Shown: positions 1 to 8,049 of the stretch, piece after piece
Layout: each line of letters opens with the position of its first letter
How positions within the stretch are numbered: the stretch's first letter is position 1
From: Actinomycetota bacterium
GTDB lineage: Bacteria; Actinomycetota; Acidimicrobiia; Spongiisociales; ZC4RG35
Direction: 5' to 3'
Length of the DNA: 16,821 nt
Assembly: GCA_022615295.1 (NCBI GenBank)
Contig: JAKEHF010000118.1
Location: 1-16,821, forward strand
Translations under genes and position numbers: made by a program
Notes under the pieces: model-generated
What the model was told of the DNA's origin: nothing
The model's input: the letters and a program-made list of their open reading frames with translations, nothing else
Databases searched by the model: none

Positions 1-101
1 GATCCACATAAACAACGAAGGATCATATCACGGGTAAGAAAACCATGAAGGTACAAGGTCACAAAGATTCACAAGAAGAAGAATAGACTCGTGATTCTTG
101 A
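1..101. other. Low-G+C foreign or chimeric end sequence
   Basis: I count 39 G+C in the first 100 bases, while the sequence after about position 102 is strongly GC-rich. The ATP synthase beta reading frame is perfectly conserved up to its Asp-Glu-Leu (codons at 102-110) and then runs into residues unrelated to any beta subunit before a stop at 69-71. The join lies at about 98-102. The simplest reading is a chimeric read or misassembled contig end. A real rearrangement is possible but would break an essential gene. I see no gene in this stretch. Confidence 0.7.
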
Positions 102-1277
102 CAGCTCGTCGATGCCCAGGATGGCGATGATGTCCTGAAGATCCTTGTAACGCTGCAGGATCCGCTGCACCTCGGTGGCCACGAAGTAGTGCTCCTCCCC
201 CACGATCTGAGGGTCGAGGGCCCGGCTCGTCGAGTCCAGCGGATCCACCGCCGGGTAGATGCCGAGCGCGGTCAGGGGCCGGGAGAGGACCGTCGTCGCG
301 TCGAGATGGGCAAAGGCGGTGTGGGGGGCCGGGTCGGTGATGTCGTCAGCCGGCACGTAGATCGCCTGGAGGGAGGTGATGGAACGGCCCTTCAACGAGG
401 TGATCCGCTCCTGGAGAGATCCCATCTCATCGGCGAGATTGGGCTGGTAGCCCACCTCCGAGGGCATCCGCCCCAGGAGGGTCGACACCTCGGAACCGGC
501 CTGGGTGAAGCGAAAGATGTTGTCGATGAACAACAGCACGTCCTGGTTCTGCACGTCACGGAAGTACTCGGCCATGGTCAGCGCCGACAGGGCGACCCGG
601 AGACGGACCCCGGGCGGCTCGTCCATCTGACCGAAGACCAAAGCTGCCTTCGCGATGACGCCGGTCTCCTGCATCTCCAAGTAGAGGTCGTTGCCTTCAC
701 GGGTCCGCTCCCCCACCCCGGCGAAAACCGAGACACCACCATGTTGGGTGGCCACCCGGTTGATCATCTCCTGGATGAGGACCGTCTTGCCTACACCGGC
801 GCCACCGAACAGACCGATCTTCCCACCCTGGAGATAGGGGCAGATCAGGTCTAGCACCTTGATGCCGGTCTCGAAGACGGTCTTCTGCGGCTCGACGTCC
901 TCGAACGCGGGCGGGGTTCGGTGGATCGGCCATCTCGGCTCGGAGAAGTCCTGGTCAGGAGCGTCGAGTGAGGCGCCCCAGACGTTGAAGATGTGACCAA
1001 GGGTTTGATCACCGACGGGCACGGTGATCGGGGACCCGGTGTCGATGACTTCCGCCCCACGGACCAGGCCATCGGTCGGCGCCAGGGCCACGGCCCGCAC
1101 CCTCGACCCGCCGAGATGTTGGGCCACCTCGGCGAGGACCACCTTGGTCTCTCCGCCCAGCGTGAAGTGGATCTCGACGGCGTTGAGGATCTCGGGCAAA
1201 GCGTCGGGGGGGAATTCGACGTCGACCACCGGCCCCGCCACCTTGACGATCCGACCCTTTGCCTTGTCCTCACTCAT
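69..1277 (-). CDS. atpD: ATP synthase F1 subunit beta, C-terminus lost at contig end
   Basis: This is the catalytic subunit of F1, which makes ATP from ADP and phosphate at the cytoplasmic face of the membrane. The P-loop GGAGVGKT is at residues 158-165 and the catalytic glutamate is in GERTREG (189-195). The DELSEED region begins at residue 390 but only DELS remains. After it come about nine unrelated residues and a stop, so roughly 75 residues of the helical C-terminal domain are missing against a usual length near 470. The ATG start has a good ribosome site (AGGAGG) about a dozen bases upstream and lies 23 bases after atpG. It is the last atp gene in the window; atpC would be expected next. 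The true coding part is about 102-1277. Confidence 0.97.
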   Translation of the reverse strand: MSEDKAKGRIVKVAGPVVDVEFPPDALPEILNAVEIHFTLGGETKVVLAEVAQHLGGSRVRAVALAPTDGLVRGAEVIDTGSPITVPVGDQTLGHIFNVWGASLDAPDQDFSEPRWPIHRTPPAFEDVEPQKTVFETGIKVLDLICPYLQGGKIGLFGGAGVGKTVLIQEMINRVATQHGGVSVFAGVGERTREGNDLYLEMQETGVIAKAALVFGQMDEPPGVRLRVALSALTMAEYFRDVQNQDVLLFIDNIFRFTQAGSEVSTLLGRMPSEVGYQPNLADEMGSLQERITSLKGRSITSLQAIYVPADDITDPAPHTAFAHLDATTVLSRPLTALGIYPAVDPLDSTSRALDPQIVGEEHYFVATEVQRILQRYKDLQDIIAILGIDELSRITSLFFFL

Positions 1278-1300
1278 TTCTCAGATTCCTCCTGTGGAAA

Positions 1301-2182
1301 TCATCTGCCCTCTGCCAGGGCTTCGGCGCCACCGACGATCTCGGTGATGGCGGTTGTGATCTCGGCCTGTCTTGCCCGGTTGGCCTGCACCCGGAGACTC
1401 TTGATCAGCTCCTCGGCGTTGTCGGTCGCCGCCTTCATCGCCCGACGACGGGCGCTGTGCTCCGATGCCGACGCCTCGAGGAGCATGTTGAACACGATCG
1501 CCTCCACATAGGTGGGGAGGAGCCGGTCGAGGATCTCCTCCGGCGACGGCTCGAATCCGTATGTCGCCGTCGGGCCCTCCTTCGTCTCGGCCGTGGGCGG
1601 GGTGACCGGCAGCAACTCGATACCGGTCGGGGTCTGCGTCATCGCCGAGACGAATCTGGTGAAGAAGGCCTCGACCGCATCGATCCGCTCGTCGCCGTAG
1701 GCGGCCATGACCGTCCTGGCGATCGCCCTGGCGTCGCCATAGCCCGGGGTGTCGGTGACACCCAGGTAGGCCTGCTCGATCCGGTATCCGCGGTAGCGGA
1801 AATAGGACTGTGCCTTCCTCCCAACGGCGTAGATGAGGACGTCCTTGCCCTGTACGGAGATCGCGGCGATTCGGGCCTCGGCGAGACGGATGATGTTTGA
1901 GGCGTAGGCGCCTGCCAGACCACGATCCGAGGCGACAACCAACATGGCGATGGTCCTCGGCTCCCGACGCATCAGAAGCGCATGGGAGGTCTCGGTGCCG
2001 GTGGCGCCCACGCTCTTGATGACCTCGATCAGCTTCTCGGTGTACGGCTTGGAGCCGATCACCCTGGCCTGGGCCCTGGGGATGCGGCTGGCCGCGATGA
2101 GCTCCATGGCCCGGGTGATCTTCTGGGTCGCCTCAATGCTGGAGATGCGACGTCTCGTGTCACGGAGCTGAGCGCTGGCCAA
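1301..2182 (-). CDS. atpG: ATP synthase F1 subunit gamma
   Basis: The central rotor stalk of F1; its N- and C-terminal helices form the coiled coil that turns inside the alpha3beta3 head. The 293-residue product has the family N-terminus (ARRRI-like helix followed by TQKITRAMELIAASR, about residues 19-33) and the conserved C-terminal helix rich in RRRAMKAATDNA (about 242-253), which closes the coiled coil. The start is TTG at 2180-2182, six bases after the atpA stop codon at 2189-2191, with the sequence AGGGTAGGG spanning the junction as ribosome site. No in-frame ATG would keep the conserved N-terminal helix, so TTG is the best start. Length is normal for actinobacterial gamma subunits. Confidence 0.97.
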   Translation of the reverse strand: MASAQLRDTRRRISSIEATQKITRAMELIAASRIPRAQARVIGSKPYTEKLIEVIKSVGATGTETSHALLMRREPRTIAMLVVASDRGLAGAYASNIIRLAEARIAAISVQGKDVLIYAVGRKAQSYFRYRGYRIEQAYLGVTDTPGYGDARAIARTVMAAYGDERIDAVEAFFTRFVSAMTQTPTGIELLPVTPPTAETKEGPTATYGFEPSPEEILDRLLPTYVEAIVFNMLLEASASEHSARRRAMKAATDNAEELIKSLRVQANRARQAEITTAITEIVGGAEALAEGR

Positions 2183-2188
2183 GGTTCC

Positions 2189-3730
2189 CTACCCTCCGCT
2201 ACCCGCCTCGGCGAAGGTCCCTTTGAAGGCATTGATCCCCTCGGACAGCTCGTCCCCTTCGGGCATCTTGCCTGTCTCCCGGATGGTGGCCAGGACGTTG
2301 GAGTAGCGGGCCTTGAAGAACTCGCGGAGCTCGCGGTCGAAACGCTTCACCTCACCAACGGCGACGTCGTCCATGTGGCCTTCTGTCACCGCAAACAACA
2401 CCAACACCTGCTCCTCGACCGGTACCGGGGCGAACTGGGGCTGTTTGAGGACCTCGACCACCCGGCGGCCACGCTCCAACTGAGCCAGGGAGGCGGCGTC
2501 GAGCTCGGAGCCGAACTCGGCAAAGGCGGCCAGCTCGCGGAACTGGGCCAGGTTGAGACGCAACGGACCTGCGATCTTCCTCATTGCCGCGATCTGGGCG
2601 TTACCCCCGACCCGGGACACCGAGACCCCGGCGTTGAGCGCCGGTCGCACCCCCTGGAAGAACAGGTCGGTCTCGAGGAAGCACTGGCCGTCGGTGATGG
2701 AGATGACATTGGTGGGGATGTAGGCGGAGATGTCGTTGGCCTTGGTCTCGATCACCGGGAGACCGGTGAGACTGCCCCCGCCGAGGTCGTCGGAGAGCTT
2801 GGCGCACCTCTCCAGGAGACGACTGTGGAGATAGAACACGTCACCGGGGTAGGCCTCCCGCCCCGGGGGCCGACGCAGTAGCAGGGAGATCTCCCGGTAG
2901 GCGACCGCCTGTTTCGAGAGGTCGTCAAACATGACCAGGGCGTGCTCCCCGTTGTACATCCAGTGCTGGCCAATCGCCGAGCCGGCGTAGGGGGCGTACA
3001 TCTGGAGGGCGGGGGCGTCGGAGGCGGCGGCATGGACCACCACCGTGTAGTCCATCGCACCATCTGCCCGGAGGATGTCCACCACCTCGGCCACCGTCGA
3101 TGCCTTCTGACCGATGGCGACGTAGATGCACTTGACCGCCCGGTCGGTCCCCCAGAACTGCTTCTGGTTGAGGATGGTGTCGACGAGGAGCGCCGTCTTC
3201 CCGGTCTGGCGATCGCCGATGATCAGCTGCCGCTGCCCCCGGCCGATGGGGGTCATCGAGTCGATAGCCTTGATCCCGGTCTGGAGAGGCTCCTTCACCG
3301 GCTGACGATCCACCACCGAGGGCGCCTGGACCTCGAGCAGACGACGCTCCTCGGTCTCGATCGGCCCCCTGCCGTCGATCGGGTTGCCCAAGGCGTCGAC
3401 GACTCTTCCCAGGAGGGCGTCACCGACCGGGACCGAGAGGACCGTCCCCGTCTGCTTGACCGGGTGACCCTCCTCGATGTGGCGGTACTCACCGAGGAAG
3501 ACCACACCGAGGTCGTCCTCGTCGATGTTCAGAGCGACTCCGCGGAGACCCCCGGGGAACTCCAGGAGCTCGGAGGCCATGACGCTGGGGAGACCCTCGA
3601 CGCGGGCAACACCGTCGGCTATGGCGGTCACGTATCCCACCGTCTCCTTGTCGAGGCTCGGCGTCCAACCGGCGAGGTTGGCCCGGAGGGACTCCGTTAT
3701 CTGGTCGGCGGTGATGGTGAGATCGGACAT
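2189..3730 (-). CDS. atpA: ATP synthase F1 subunit alpha
   Basis: The non-catalytic nucleotide-binding subunit of the F1 head. The 513-residue product carries the beta-barrel N-terminal domain, the P-loop GDRQTGKT at 172-179, the Walker B segment ALVMFDDLS, and the VSVSRVGGNAQ segment holding the arginine finger that contacts the neighbouring beta site. Length is typical. The ATG start is preceded by AGGAGT, and this ribosome site includes the atpH stop codon (TAG at 3738-3740), so translation of the two genes is probably coupled. It lies in the expected order between atpH and atpG. Confidence 0.98.
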   Translation of the reverse strand: MSDLTITADQITESLRANLAGWTPSLDKETVGYVTAIADGVARVEGLPSVMASELLEFPGGLRGVALNIDEDDLGVVFLGEYRHIEEGHPVKQTGTVLSVPVGDALLGRVVDALGNPIDGRGPIETEERRLLEVQAPSVVDRQPVKEPLQTGIKAIDSMTPIGRGQRQLIIGDRQTGKTALLVDTILNQKQFWGTDRAVKCIYVAIGQKASTVAEVVDILRADGAMDYTVVVHAAASDAPALQMYAPYAGSAIGQHWMYNGEHALVMFDDLSKQAVAYREISLLLRRPPGREAYPGDVFYLHSRLLERCAKLSDDLGGGSLTGLPVIETKANDISAYIPTNVISITDGQCFLETDLFFQGVRPALNAGVSVSRVGGNAQIAAMRKIAGPLRLNLAQFRELAAFAEFGSELDAASLAQLERGRRVVEVLKQPQFAPVPVEEQVLVLFAVTEGHMDDVAVGEVKRFDRELREFFKARYSNVLATIRETGKMPEGDELSEGINAFKGTFAEAGSGG

Positions 3731-3737
3731 CGGACTC

Positions 3738-4271
3738 CTAACGGCTCTTCACTGCTTGACGAAGCTCCTCGACCTTGCGGGAGATCGACCCGTCGATGAC
3801 GGTGTCGCCGATCCGGGCCACCACACCTCCGATAACCGAGGGGTCGACCAAGACCTTGACCTCGACACGCCTCCCGGTGGCCTCACCCAGAGCCTTGGTC
3901 AACCGTTCGATGGTGGCCTCGTCGAGGGGGACCGCCGACCGAACCTCGGCAAGGGCGCGCTCCCGGGACGCCGCTGCGGTTTCGAGCAGCGACCTGGCGA
4001 TGTCCGGAAGCTCCGCCACCCGACCGAGCCCGACCACGAGTTGCACCAGCCCCACCGTGAGATGGGAGGCCCGACCCCCGATGAGATCGTCGATTACCCC
4101 CTGTTTGCGCTCGGCGGGCACCTGGGGATCGGTGAGGGTGGAACGCAGGTCGGGTGTGGCGGAGATTGCCCGGGCCACAGTCGGGAGCTCGGTCTCGACA
4201 CGCTCCAGCTCACCTTCGGCCCTGGCGAGCTCGAAGATGGCTGCGGCGTAGCCGGCGGCCCTGTCCGACAC
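3738..4271 (-). CDS. atpH: ATP synthase F1 subunit delta
   Basis: The peripheral-stalk subunit that ties the top of F1 to subunit b. The 177-residue product has the six-helix N-terminal domain opening with RAAGYAAAIFELA and the C-terminal domain with the family signature VDPSVIGGVVARIGDTVIDGS (about residues 142-162). The start is GTG at 4269-4271, directly abutting the atpF stop codon (TAG at 4272-4274), so the two genes are coupled with no gap. It is a standalone delta, unlike Mycobacterium, where a b-like segment is fused in front of delta. This separates the organism from mycobacteria. Confidence 0.95.
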   Translation of the reverse strand: MSDRAAGYAAAIFELARAEGELERVETELPTVARAISATPDLRSTLTDPQVPAERKQGVIDDLIGGRASHLTVGLVQLVVGLGRVAELPDIARSLLETAAASRERALAEVRSAVPLDEATIERLTKALGEATGRRVEVKVLVDPSVIGGVVARIGDTVIDGSISRKVEELRQAVKSR

Positions 4272-4826
4272 CTAGAGCTTCTCCAAATCGGCCAGGTAAC
4301 GGTCGATTAGGGCCTTGTGGGCGGTGGCGTCCAGCCGCTCCCCGACGATCCGTCCGGCGAGGTCGACCGAGATCTCCCCGACCTGGGTCCGTGCCGCCGA
4401 CAAGGCCCGTGACTTCTCGTTGGCCGCTTCCTCGCGCGCCTTGACCCTGATCTGATCGGCCTCCGCCTCGGCGCGTGCCAGGAGGTCGGCACGCACCTGC
4501 TCGGCTTGCTTGCGGGCTTCCTCGACGATCCGGTTGGCATCGGCCTTGGCCTCGGCGAGCTGGCCCCGATAGTCGGCGAGAAGGCTCTCCGCCTCGGTCT
4601 TGGCCCTCTCCGCCTCCTCGAGTTGCCCCGCCACCGCCCTCTGCCGCTGCTCCAGCGTCCGGTTGATCGTGGGCAGGGCCCACCTCCACATGAAGAAGAA
4701 GACGATGCCGAAGGAGATGATGCCGGCGACCAGCTCCGCCGGGGCCGGCAGCACGAGACTCAGACCGCCGGCGGCCTCCCCGCCCTCCTCGACGGCGAGG
4801 ACGGTCATCGCAGTCAGGTTTTGCAT
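4272..4826 (-). CDS. atpF: ATP synthase Fo subunit b
   Basis: The peripheral-stalk subunit, anchored in the membrane by one helix. In the 184-residue product a hydrophobic segment at about residues 32-50 (including GIISFGIVFFFMW) is followed by a long, charged, Ala/Glu/Arg-rich coiled coil to near the C-terminus, which ends with RYLADLEKL. The ATG start is preceded by AGGAGA about five bases upstream, and this site overlaps the atpE stop codon. The last base of its stop codon touches the atpH GTG. Only one b gene is seen, which is usual for non-photosynthetic bacteria. Confidence 0.96.
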   Translation of the reverse strand: MQNLTAMTVLAVEEGGEAAGGLSLVLPAPAELVAGIISFGIVFFFMWRWALPTINRTLEQRQRAVAGQLEEAERAKTEAESLLADYRGQLAEAKADANRIVEEARKQAEQVRADLLARAEAEADQIRVKAREEAANEKSRALSAARTQVGEISVDLAGRIVGERLDATAHKALIDRYLADLEKL

Positions 4827-4835
4827 CCCGTTCTC

Positions 4836-5069
4836 CTAACCGGCCGAGGCGATGAAGAAGAGCACGAAGCCGATCAGGGCCAACGCCTCGGTGAGGGCGA
4901 TACCCAGGAACATGGTGGTCCGTATCGTCCCCTGCATCTCCGGCTGACGGGCCATGGCGGTTATGGCGTTTCCCGCAACGATGCCGACGCCGATGCCGGG
5001 GCCGATGGCCCCCAGGCCGTACCCGACCAACGAGAGAGCGCCCGTGAGGGCCTCGATGTTGCCTTCCAT
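4836..5069 (-). CDS. atpE: ATP synthase Fo subunit c (proton-binding ring)
   Basis: This 77-residue hairpin of two membrane helices forms the rotor ring. Helix 1 (about 11-34) has the glycine-rich packing motif GIGVGIVAG. The polar loop ARQPE is at 40-44, and the ion-carrying carboxylate is Glu61 in helix 2 (TEALALIGFVLFF). Glu61 is followed by Ala, and helix 1 lacks the Gln used by sodium-coupled rings, so proton coupling is inferred. Position 28 is Val, where Mycobacterium has the Asp that helps bind bedaquiline. The ATG start has GGAG about 11 bases upstream. Located between atpB and atpF as expected. Confidence 0.97.
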   Translation of the reverse strand: MEGNIEALTGALSLVGYGLGAIGPGIGVGIVAGNAITAMARQPEMQGTIRTTMFLGIALTEALALIGFVLFFIASAG

Positions 5070-5084
5070 TTGTCTCTTCTCTCC

Positions 5085-5900
5085 TTAGTGCTCGAAGTGG
5101 ATGGACGATTCGATGTAGACGGCTGTCAGCAGCGTGAAGATGTAGGCCTGGAGGACGGAGACCACCAGCTCTAGAAGGAACATGAACAGGCCCAATGCGA
5201 ACCAGAAGAGCCCGATGGAGCCCTTGAGACCGATCTCGGGGACGGCGGCCAGGAACACCACGCCGGAGCCGAGGAGCAGGCTGAGCATGAGGTGGCCGGC
5301 CACCATGTTGGCGAAGAGCCGGACGGCGAGCGTGAGCGGACGTAGCAGGAAGATGGAGAAGAGCTCGATCAGCCCGACCAGCCAGCGGAGCCCGACCGGG
5401 ACCGCCTTGGGCCAGACGGTGTCGATCAAGTAGCGGAAGTTGTTCCGGGCGAACCCCAGGAACATGAAGATGAGATAGGTGGTCAGGGAGAGGAAGGCGG
5501 GGATGGCCATCCGTGAGGTGACCGGGAAGTTGATGAGCGGGGTCACCTCGAACAGGTTGCCGACGAGGAGGAAGGAGAACATCGCCAGCAGGTAGGGGGT
5601 GTATCTGGCACCCTCGGGCCCGATGACGTCGCGGCCGATGCCGTCACGCACGAAGCCGATCGCCCCCTCGATTGCGACCCCGAACTTCGTCGGCACCAGA
5701 CGCTGTTGTCTCAGCCCGAAGTAGAAGAGGGCGAGCACCACGAAGGCCGCGAAGAGCATCAGGACCGAGCTGCGGCTGAACTCGAGACCCCCCACCGTGA
5801 AGATCGTGGGGAACTCGAAGAGCTCGGTGACGTTGGCCGGGGCACAGATCACCTCGTTGACGACGTCACATGACTCCGCGGCCAGGATCATCGTCGCCAA
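5085..5900 (-). CDS. atpB: ATP synthase Fo subunit a
   Basis: The stator channel of Fo, which passes protons to the c ring. The 271-residue product has about six hydrophobic helices. The essential arginine is Arg194 in LAVRLFANMVAGH, and Glu180 in GLIELFSIF lies in the helix before it. The start taken is TTG at 5898-5900, because AAGGAA stands five bases upstream and the end of the atpI-like gene overlaps here by 13 bases. An ATG three codons later (5889-5891) is the alternative. The residues up to about 30 are weakly conserved in the family, so the choice does not affect function. Confidence 0.96.
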   Translation of the reverse strand: MATMILAAESCDVVNEVICAPANVTELFEFPTIFTVGGLEFSRSSVLMLFAAFVVLALFYFGLRQQRLVPTKFGVAIEGAIGFVRDGIGRDVIGPEGARYTPYLLAMFSFLLVGNLFEVTPLINFPVTSRMAIPAFLSLTTYLIFMFLGFARNNFRYLIDTVWPKAVPVGLRWLVGLIELFSIFLLRPLTLAVRLFANMVAGHLMLSLLLGSGVVFLAAVPEIGLKGSIGLFWFALGLFMFLLELVVSVLQAYIFTLLTAVYIESSIHFEH

Positions 5901-6298
5901 CTGGGTTCCTTACCGCGGGAGATCGAGACCGCCTCCCACCACAACATCACGACATAAGCGATCACAGCCGAGATGCCGAACGCCATCCGGTCCACCTCGA
6001 CCACGCCGGCGATGAGGTAGACCGCGCCAACGAACAACCCAAGACGGAGGAAGAAGCCGATCAGAGCGGCGGCATGATAAGCCTGGAGGCTGATCCGCAG
6101 CGAAACCGAGAGTATGACCCCGGCGAGGAGGATGTTGGCCACCACGACCAGCACGCCGAGGGCTGCGCTCCACGCCCCGTCCCAGCCGCGGAGCGCCCCG
6201 AACACCAGCACCAGCACCGGCCCGATGTAGATGCCCCGGGAGACGGTGGCCCGGGCCAGATTGGCTTCGATAGGCGGACCGTGCTCAAGACTCATCAT
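5888..6298 (-). CDS. atpI: AtpI/UncI-type ATP synthase assembly protein
   Basis: A 136-residue, very hydrophobic protein with about four membrane helices (roughly 22-37, 43-65, 77-98 and 104-124). It sits directly before atpB, where AtpI/UncI is found in most ATP synthase operons. In other bacteria this protein helps assemble the c ring. Identification rests mainly on position, size and hydropathy, since the family is poorly conserved. It overlaps atpB by 13 bases and the upstream atpZ-like gene by 14 bases, so all three are probably translationally coupled. ATG ATG begins the frame and either could be used. Confidence 0.75.
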   Translation of the reverse strand: MMSLEHGPPIEANLARATVSRGIYIGPVLVLVFGALRGWDGAWSAALGVLVVVANILLAGVILSVSLRISLQAYHAAALIGFFLRLGLFVGAVYLIAGVVEVDRMAFGISAVIAYVVMLWWEAVSISRGKEPSWRR

Positions 6299-6518
6299 CT
6301 GCCCCGATCGTCTTCGAGTACTGCCAGACCTTGAGAAAGCCGGAGTATGAGCCGACTATGGCCCCAATCACCACCAGCCATGGCTCGGTGCCGAGCCAGC
6401 GGTCGGCCAGCATGCCGAGGAAGGTCCCGGAGAGGATCGAGCTGAGAAACGACCCACCCTCGATGAAACCCTCGTTGATGGCGGTGGAGGCTTGTCTCGT
6501 GGTGGAGTCGGTTTTCAC
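6285..6518 (-). CDS. AtpZ/AtpI-like small two-helix membrane protein
   Basis: A 77-residue protein, the first gene of the ATP synthase operon. A polar N-terminus of about 20 residues is followed by two membrane helices (about 22-40 and 47-65). Between them lies GMLADRWLGTEPW, which matches the DxxLGT/P-type turn of the AtpZ family (putative F1Fo gene-1 proteins). AtpZ has been linked to Mg/Ca handling and ATP synthase assembly in some bacteria; the role here is inferred from family and place only. The start is GTG at 6516-6518 with a weak GAAGAACGA site upstream. The 14-base overlap with the next gene supports its being a real gene. Confidence 0.75.
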   Translation of the reverse strand: MKTDSTTRQASTAINEGFIEGGSFLSSILSGTFLGMLADRWLGTEPWLVVIGAIVGSYSGFLKVWQYSKTIGADDES

Positions 6519-6537
6519 GCGTCGTTCTTCGTCGTGC

Positions 6538-6555
6538 TTGTGAAGAGTTTCACAA
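6538..6555 (-). promoter_or_regulatory. Inverted repeat over the atp transcription start (possible operator)
   Basis: A perfect inverted repeat, TTGTGAA-GAGT-TTCACAA, with 7-bp arms and a 4-bp spacer. It abuts the -10 element and covers the place where transcription should begin, the classic position for a repressor site. It could also form a short hairpin at the very 5' end of the atp mRNA. No regulator is identified. Confidence 0.4.
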
Positions 6556-6585
6556 AGTCTACGGGGGTGGACGGCAACGGTCCAA
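6556..6585 (-). promoter_or_regulatory. Predicted sigma-A promoter of the atp operon
   Basis: On the minus strand, TTGGAC (6580-6585) and TAGACT (6556-6561) are separated by 18 bases. This is a good fit to the vegetative TTGACA/TAnnnT consensus. Start of transcription is expected near 6549, about 30 bases before the GTG of the first atp-operon gene. It lies between glyA and the atp genes, showing that the atp operon need not depend on read-through from glyA. Confidence 0.55.
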
Positions 6586-6602
6586 ACCGAACCTAGCAGC
6601 CG

Positions 6603-6658
6603 TTACCTCAGGTAGTACGGCCCCCCTACGGGTACATAATCTCTCGAGAAAGCACCGC
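6603..6658 (-). repeat. Copy A of a glyA-flanking inverted repeat
   Basis: Read on the minus strand, this 56-base stretch matches the plus strand at 8063-8116. The first 15 aligned bases are identical apart from one 2-base insertion, then 28 of 39 match without gaps, ending in CTGAGGTAA in both. It contains the palindrome TCTCGAGA and the near-palindrome TTACCTCAGGTAG. It sits between the end of glyA and the atp promoter. It could be one end of an element that once enclosed glyA, a dispersed palindromic repeat, or a binding site shared by two intergenic regions. Confidence 0.7.
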
Positions 6659-6684
6659 GCGTGCCACGTGACACGTAACGCGCG
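6656..6684 (-). terminator. GC-rich hairpin downstream of glyA
   Basis: CGCGCGT (6656-6662) and ACGCGCG (6678-6684) can pair as a 7-bp stem around a 15-base loop, starting about 19 bases past the glyA stop codon. On the transcribed strand it is followed by GTGCTTTCT, only weakly U-rich, so this is at best a poor intrinsic terminator. Confidence 0.3.
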
Positions 6685-6702
6685 ATTCGACGGGGACCCG
6701 AC

Positions 6703-7974
6703 CTAGACGTGGCCCGGGAAGTCGTGGGGGTACGGGGGGAACTCGGCGGCGAGACGACGCACCCGCTGTGAGATCTCGCCCAGCTTCGCGAGGTCCTCAC
6801 GACTCTCGAGGGCCGAAGTGATGAGCGATCCCACCTCCATCGCCTGATCCTCCTTCATTCCCTGTGTGGTCATCGCCGGGGTGCCGATGCGCAGGCCCGA
6901 GGCCCGGTACGGGGGTCTGGGATCGTTGGGGATGGTGTTGAAGTTGAGGGTGATCCCGATCCCGTCGAGGAGACGGGCGGCATCCTTGCCGCTCAGCTCG
7001 GGGTCGACCGAGCGGAGGTCGATGAGGAAGAGATGGTTGTCGGTGCCGCCCGAGACGACACGGACGCCCTCCTCCTGCACCCGGGTCGCCATCTCCGCGG
7101 CGTTGGCCACGATCTGGTCCGTGTAGTCATGGAACTCGGGTCGCATCGCCTCCCAGAAACACACCGCCTTTGCCGCGATCTGGGACTGGATGGGTCCGCC
7201 CTGGACGTTGGGGAACACGGCCTTGCCGATCTGCTCGCCGAACTCCTCCGTGGCCAGGATGAGACCGCCCCGAGGGCCGCGCAGGGCCTTGTGTGTGGTG
7301 CCGGTGACGATGTCGGCGTGGGGCACGGGTGAGGGGTGGGACTTGCCGGCGACGAGACCGATAAAGTGGGCGGCGTCCACCATGAACACCGCACCCACCT
7401 CGTCGGCGATCTCCCGAAAGCCCTGGTAGTCCAGGGTACGGGAGTAGGCGGAGTAGCCGGCGAGGACGATCTTGGGCCGGTGCTGATCGGCGAGACGACG
7501 GACCTGGTCCATATCGATGAGCTCGGTCGCCGGGTCGACGCCGTAGGCGACGAAGTCGTAGTAGAGACCGGAGAAGTTGACGGGCGAGCCGTGAGTGAGA
7601 TGGCCGCCCTGGTCGAGACGCATGCCGAGGACGGTGTCGCCGGGTTTGAGCAGGGCGAAGTAGACGCCCATGTTGGCCTGGGCCCCGGAGTGAGGTTGGA
7701 CGTTGGCGTAGGCGGCGTCGAACAGCTCCTTGGCACGGTCGATGGCAACCTGTTCCATCTCGTCGACCACCTGGCACCCTTCGTAGTAGCGCCGGCCCGG
7801 GTAGCCCTCTGCGTACTTGTTGGTGAACACCGAGCCCGAGGCGGCCATCACCGCCGGAGAGGCGAAGTTCTCCGAGGCGATCAGGTGGATGTGGCTATTC
7901 TGTCGCTCGAGATCCTTGCGGATGAGCCCGGCGATGAGGGGATCGACCCGCTCGATCGAGTCCATTGAGATCAT
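6703..7974 (-). CDS. glyA: Serine hydroxymethyltransferase
   Basis: A PLP enzyme of the cytosol converting serine plus tetrahydrofolate to glycine plus 5,10-methylene-THF, the main source of one-carbon units. The 423-residue product has the Schiff-base lysine Lys229 in VTGTTHKALRGPRGG, Asp200 (pyridine nitrogen contact) and His203 in VDAAHFIGLVAG, the YAEGYPGRRYYEGC segment (54-67), and RIGTPAMTTQGM near the C-terminus. Length is normal. The start is ATG at 7972-7974; a second ATG three codons on (MDSIE) is possible, and neither has a clear ribosome site. It stands apart from its neighbours, with 125 bases before it and 184 after, and is bracketed by a pair of inverted repeats. In Streptomyces glyA also occurs between the tsaC and atp genes. 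Confidence 0.97.
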   Translation of the reverse strand: MISMDSIERVDPLIAGLIRKDLERQNSHIHLIASENFASPAVMAASGSVFTNKYAEGYPGRRYYEGCQVVDEMEQVAIDRAKELFDAAYANVQPHSGAQANMGVYFALLKPGDTVLGMRLDQGGHLTHGSPVNFSGLYYDFVAYGVDPATELIDMDQVRRLADQHRPKIVLAGYSAYSRTLDYQGFREIADEVGAVFMVDAAHFIGLVAGKSHPSPVPHADIVTGTTHKALRGPRGGLILATEEFGEQIGKAVFPNVQGGPIQSQIAAKAVCFWEAMRPEFHDYTDQIVANAAEMATRVQEEGVRVVSGGTDNHLFLIDLRSVDPELSGKDAARLLDGIGITLNFNTIPNDPRPPYRASGLRIGTPAMTTQGMKEDQAMEVGSLITSALESREDLAKLGEISQRVRRLAAEFPPYPHDFPGHV

Positions 7975-8049
7975 GTGCTGAGCGTAGGCCGCCGATGCAG
8001 GTTGTACGGCGCCGTCGCCGACACCGATCGACTCCGGACCGCGCGGAGC

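Noticed and set aside
189..854. Long plus-strand open frame of 221 codons opposite atpD, and similar frames opposite atpG, atpA, glyA, prfA and the DUF1385 gene
   Set aside because: They are antisense shadows of clearly conserved minus-strand genes in GC-rich DNA, with no family motifs or ribosome sites.
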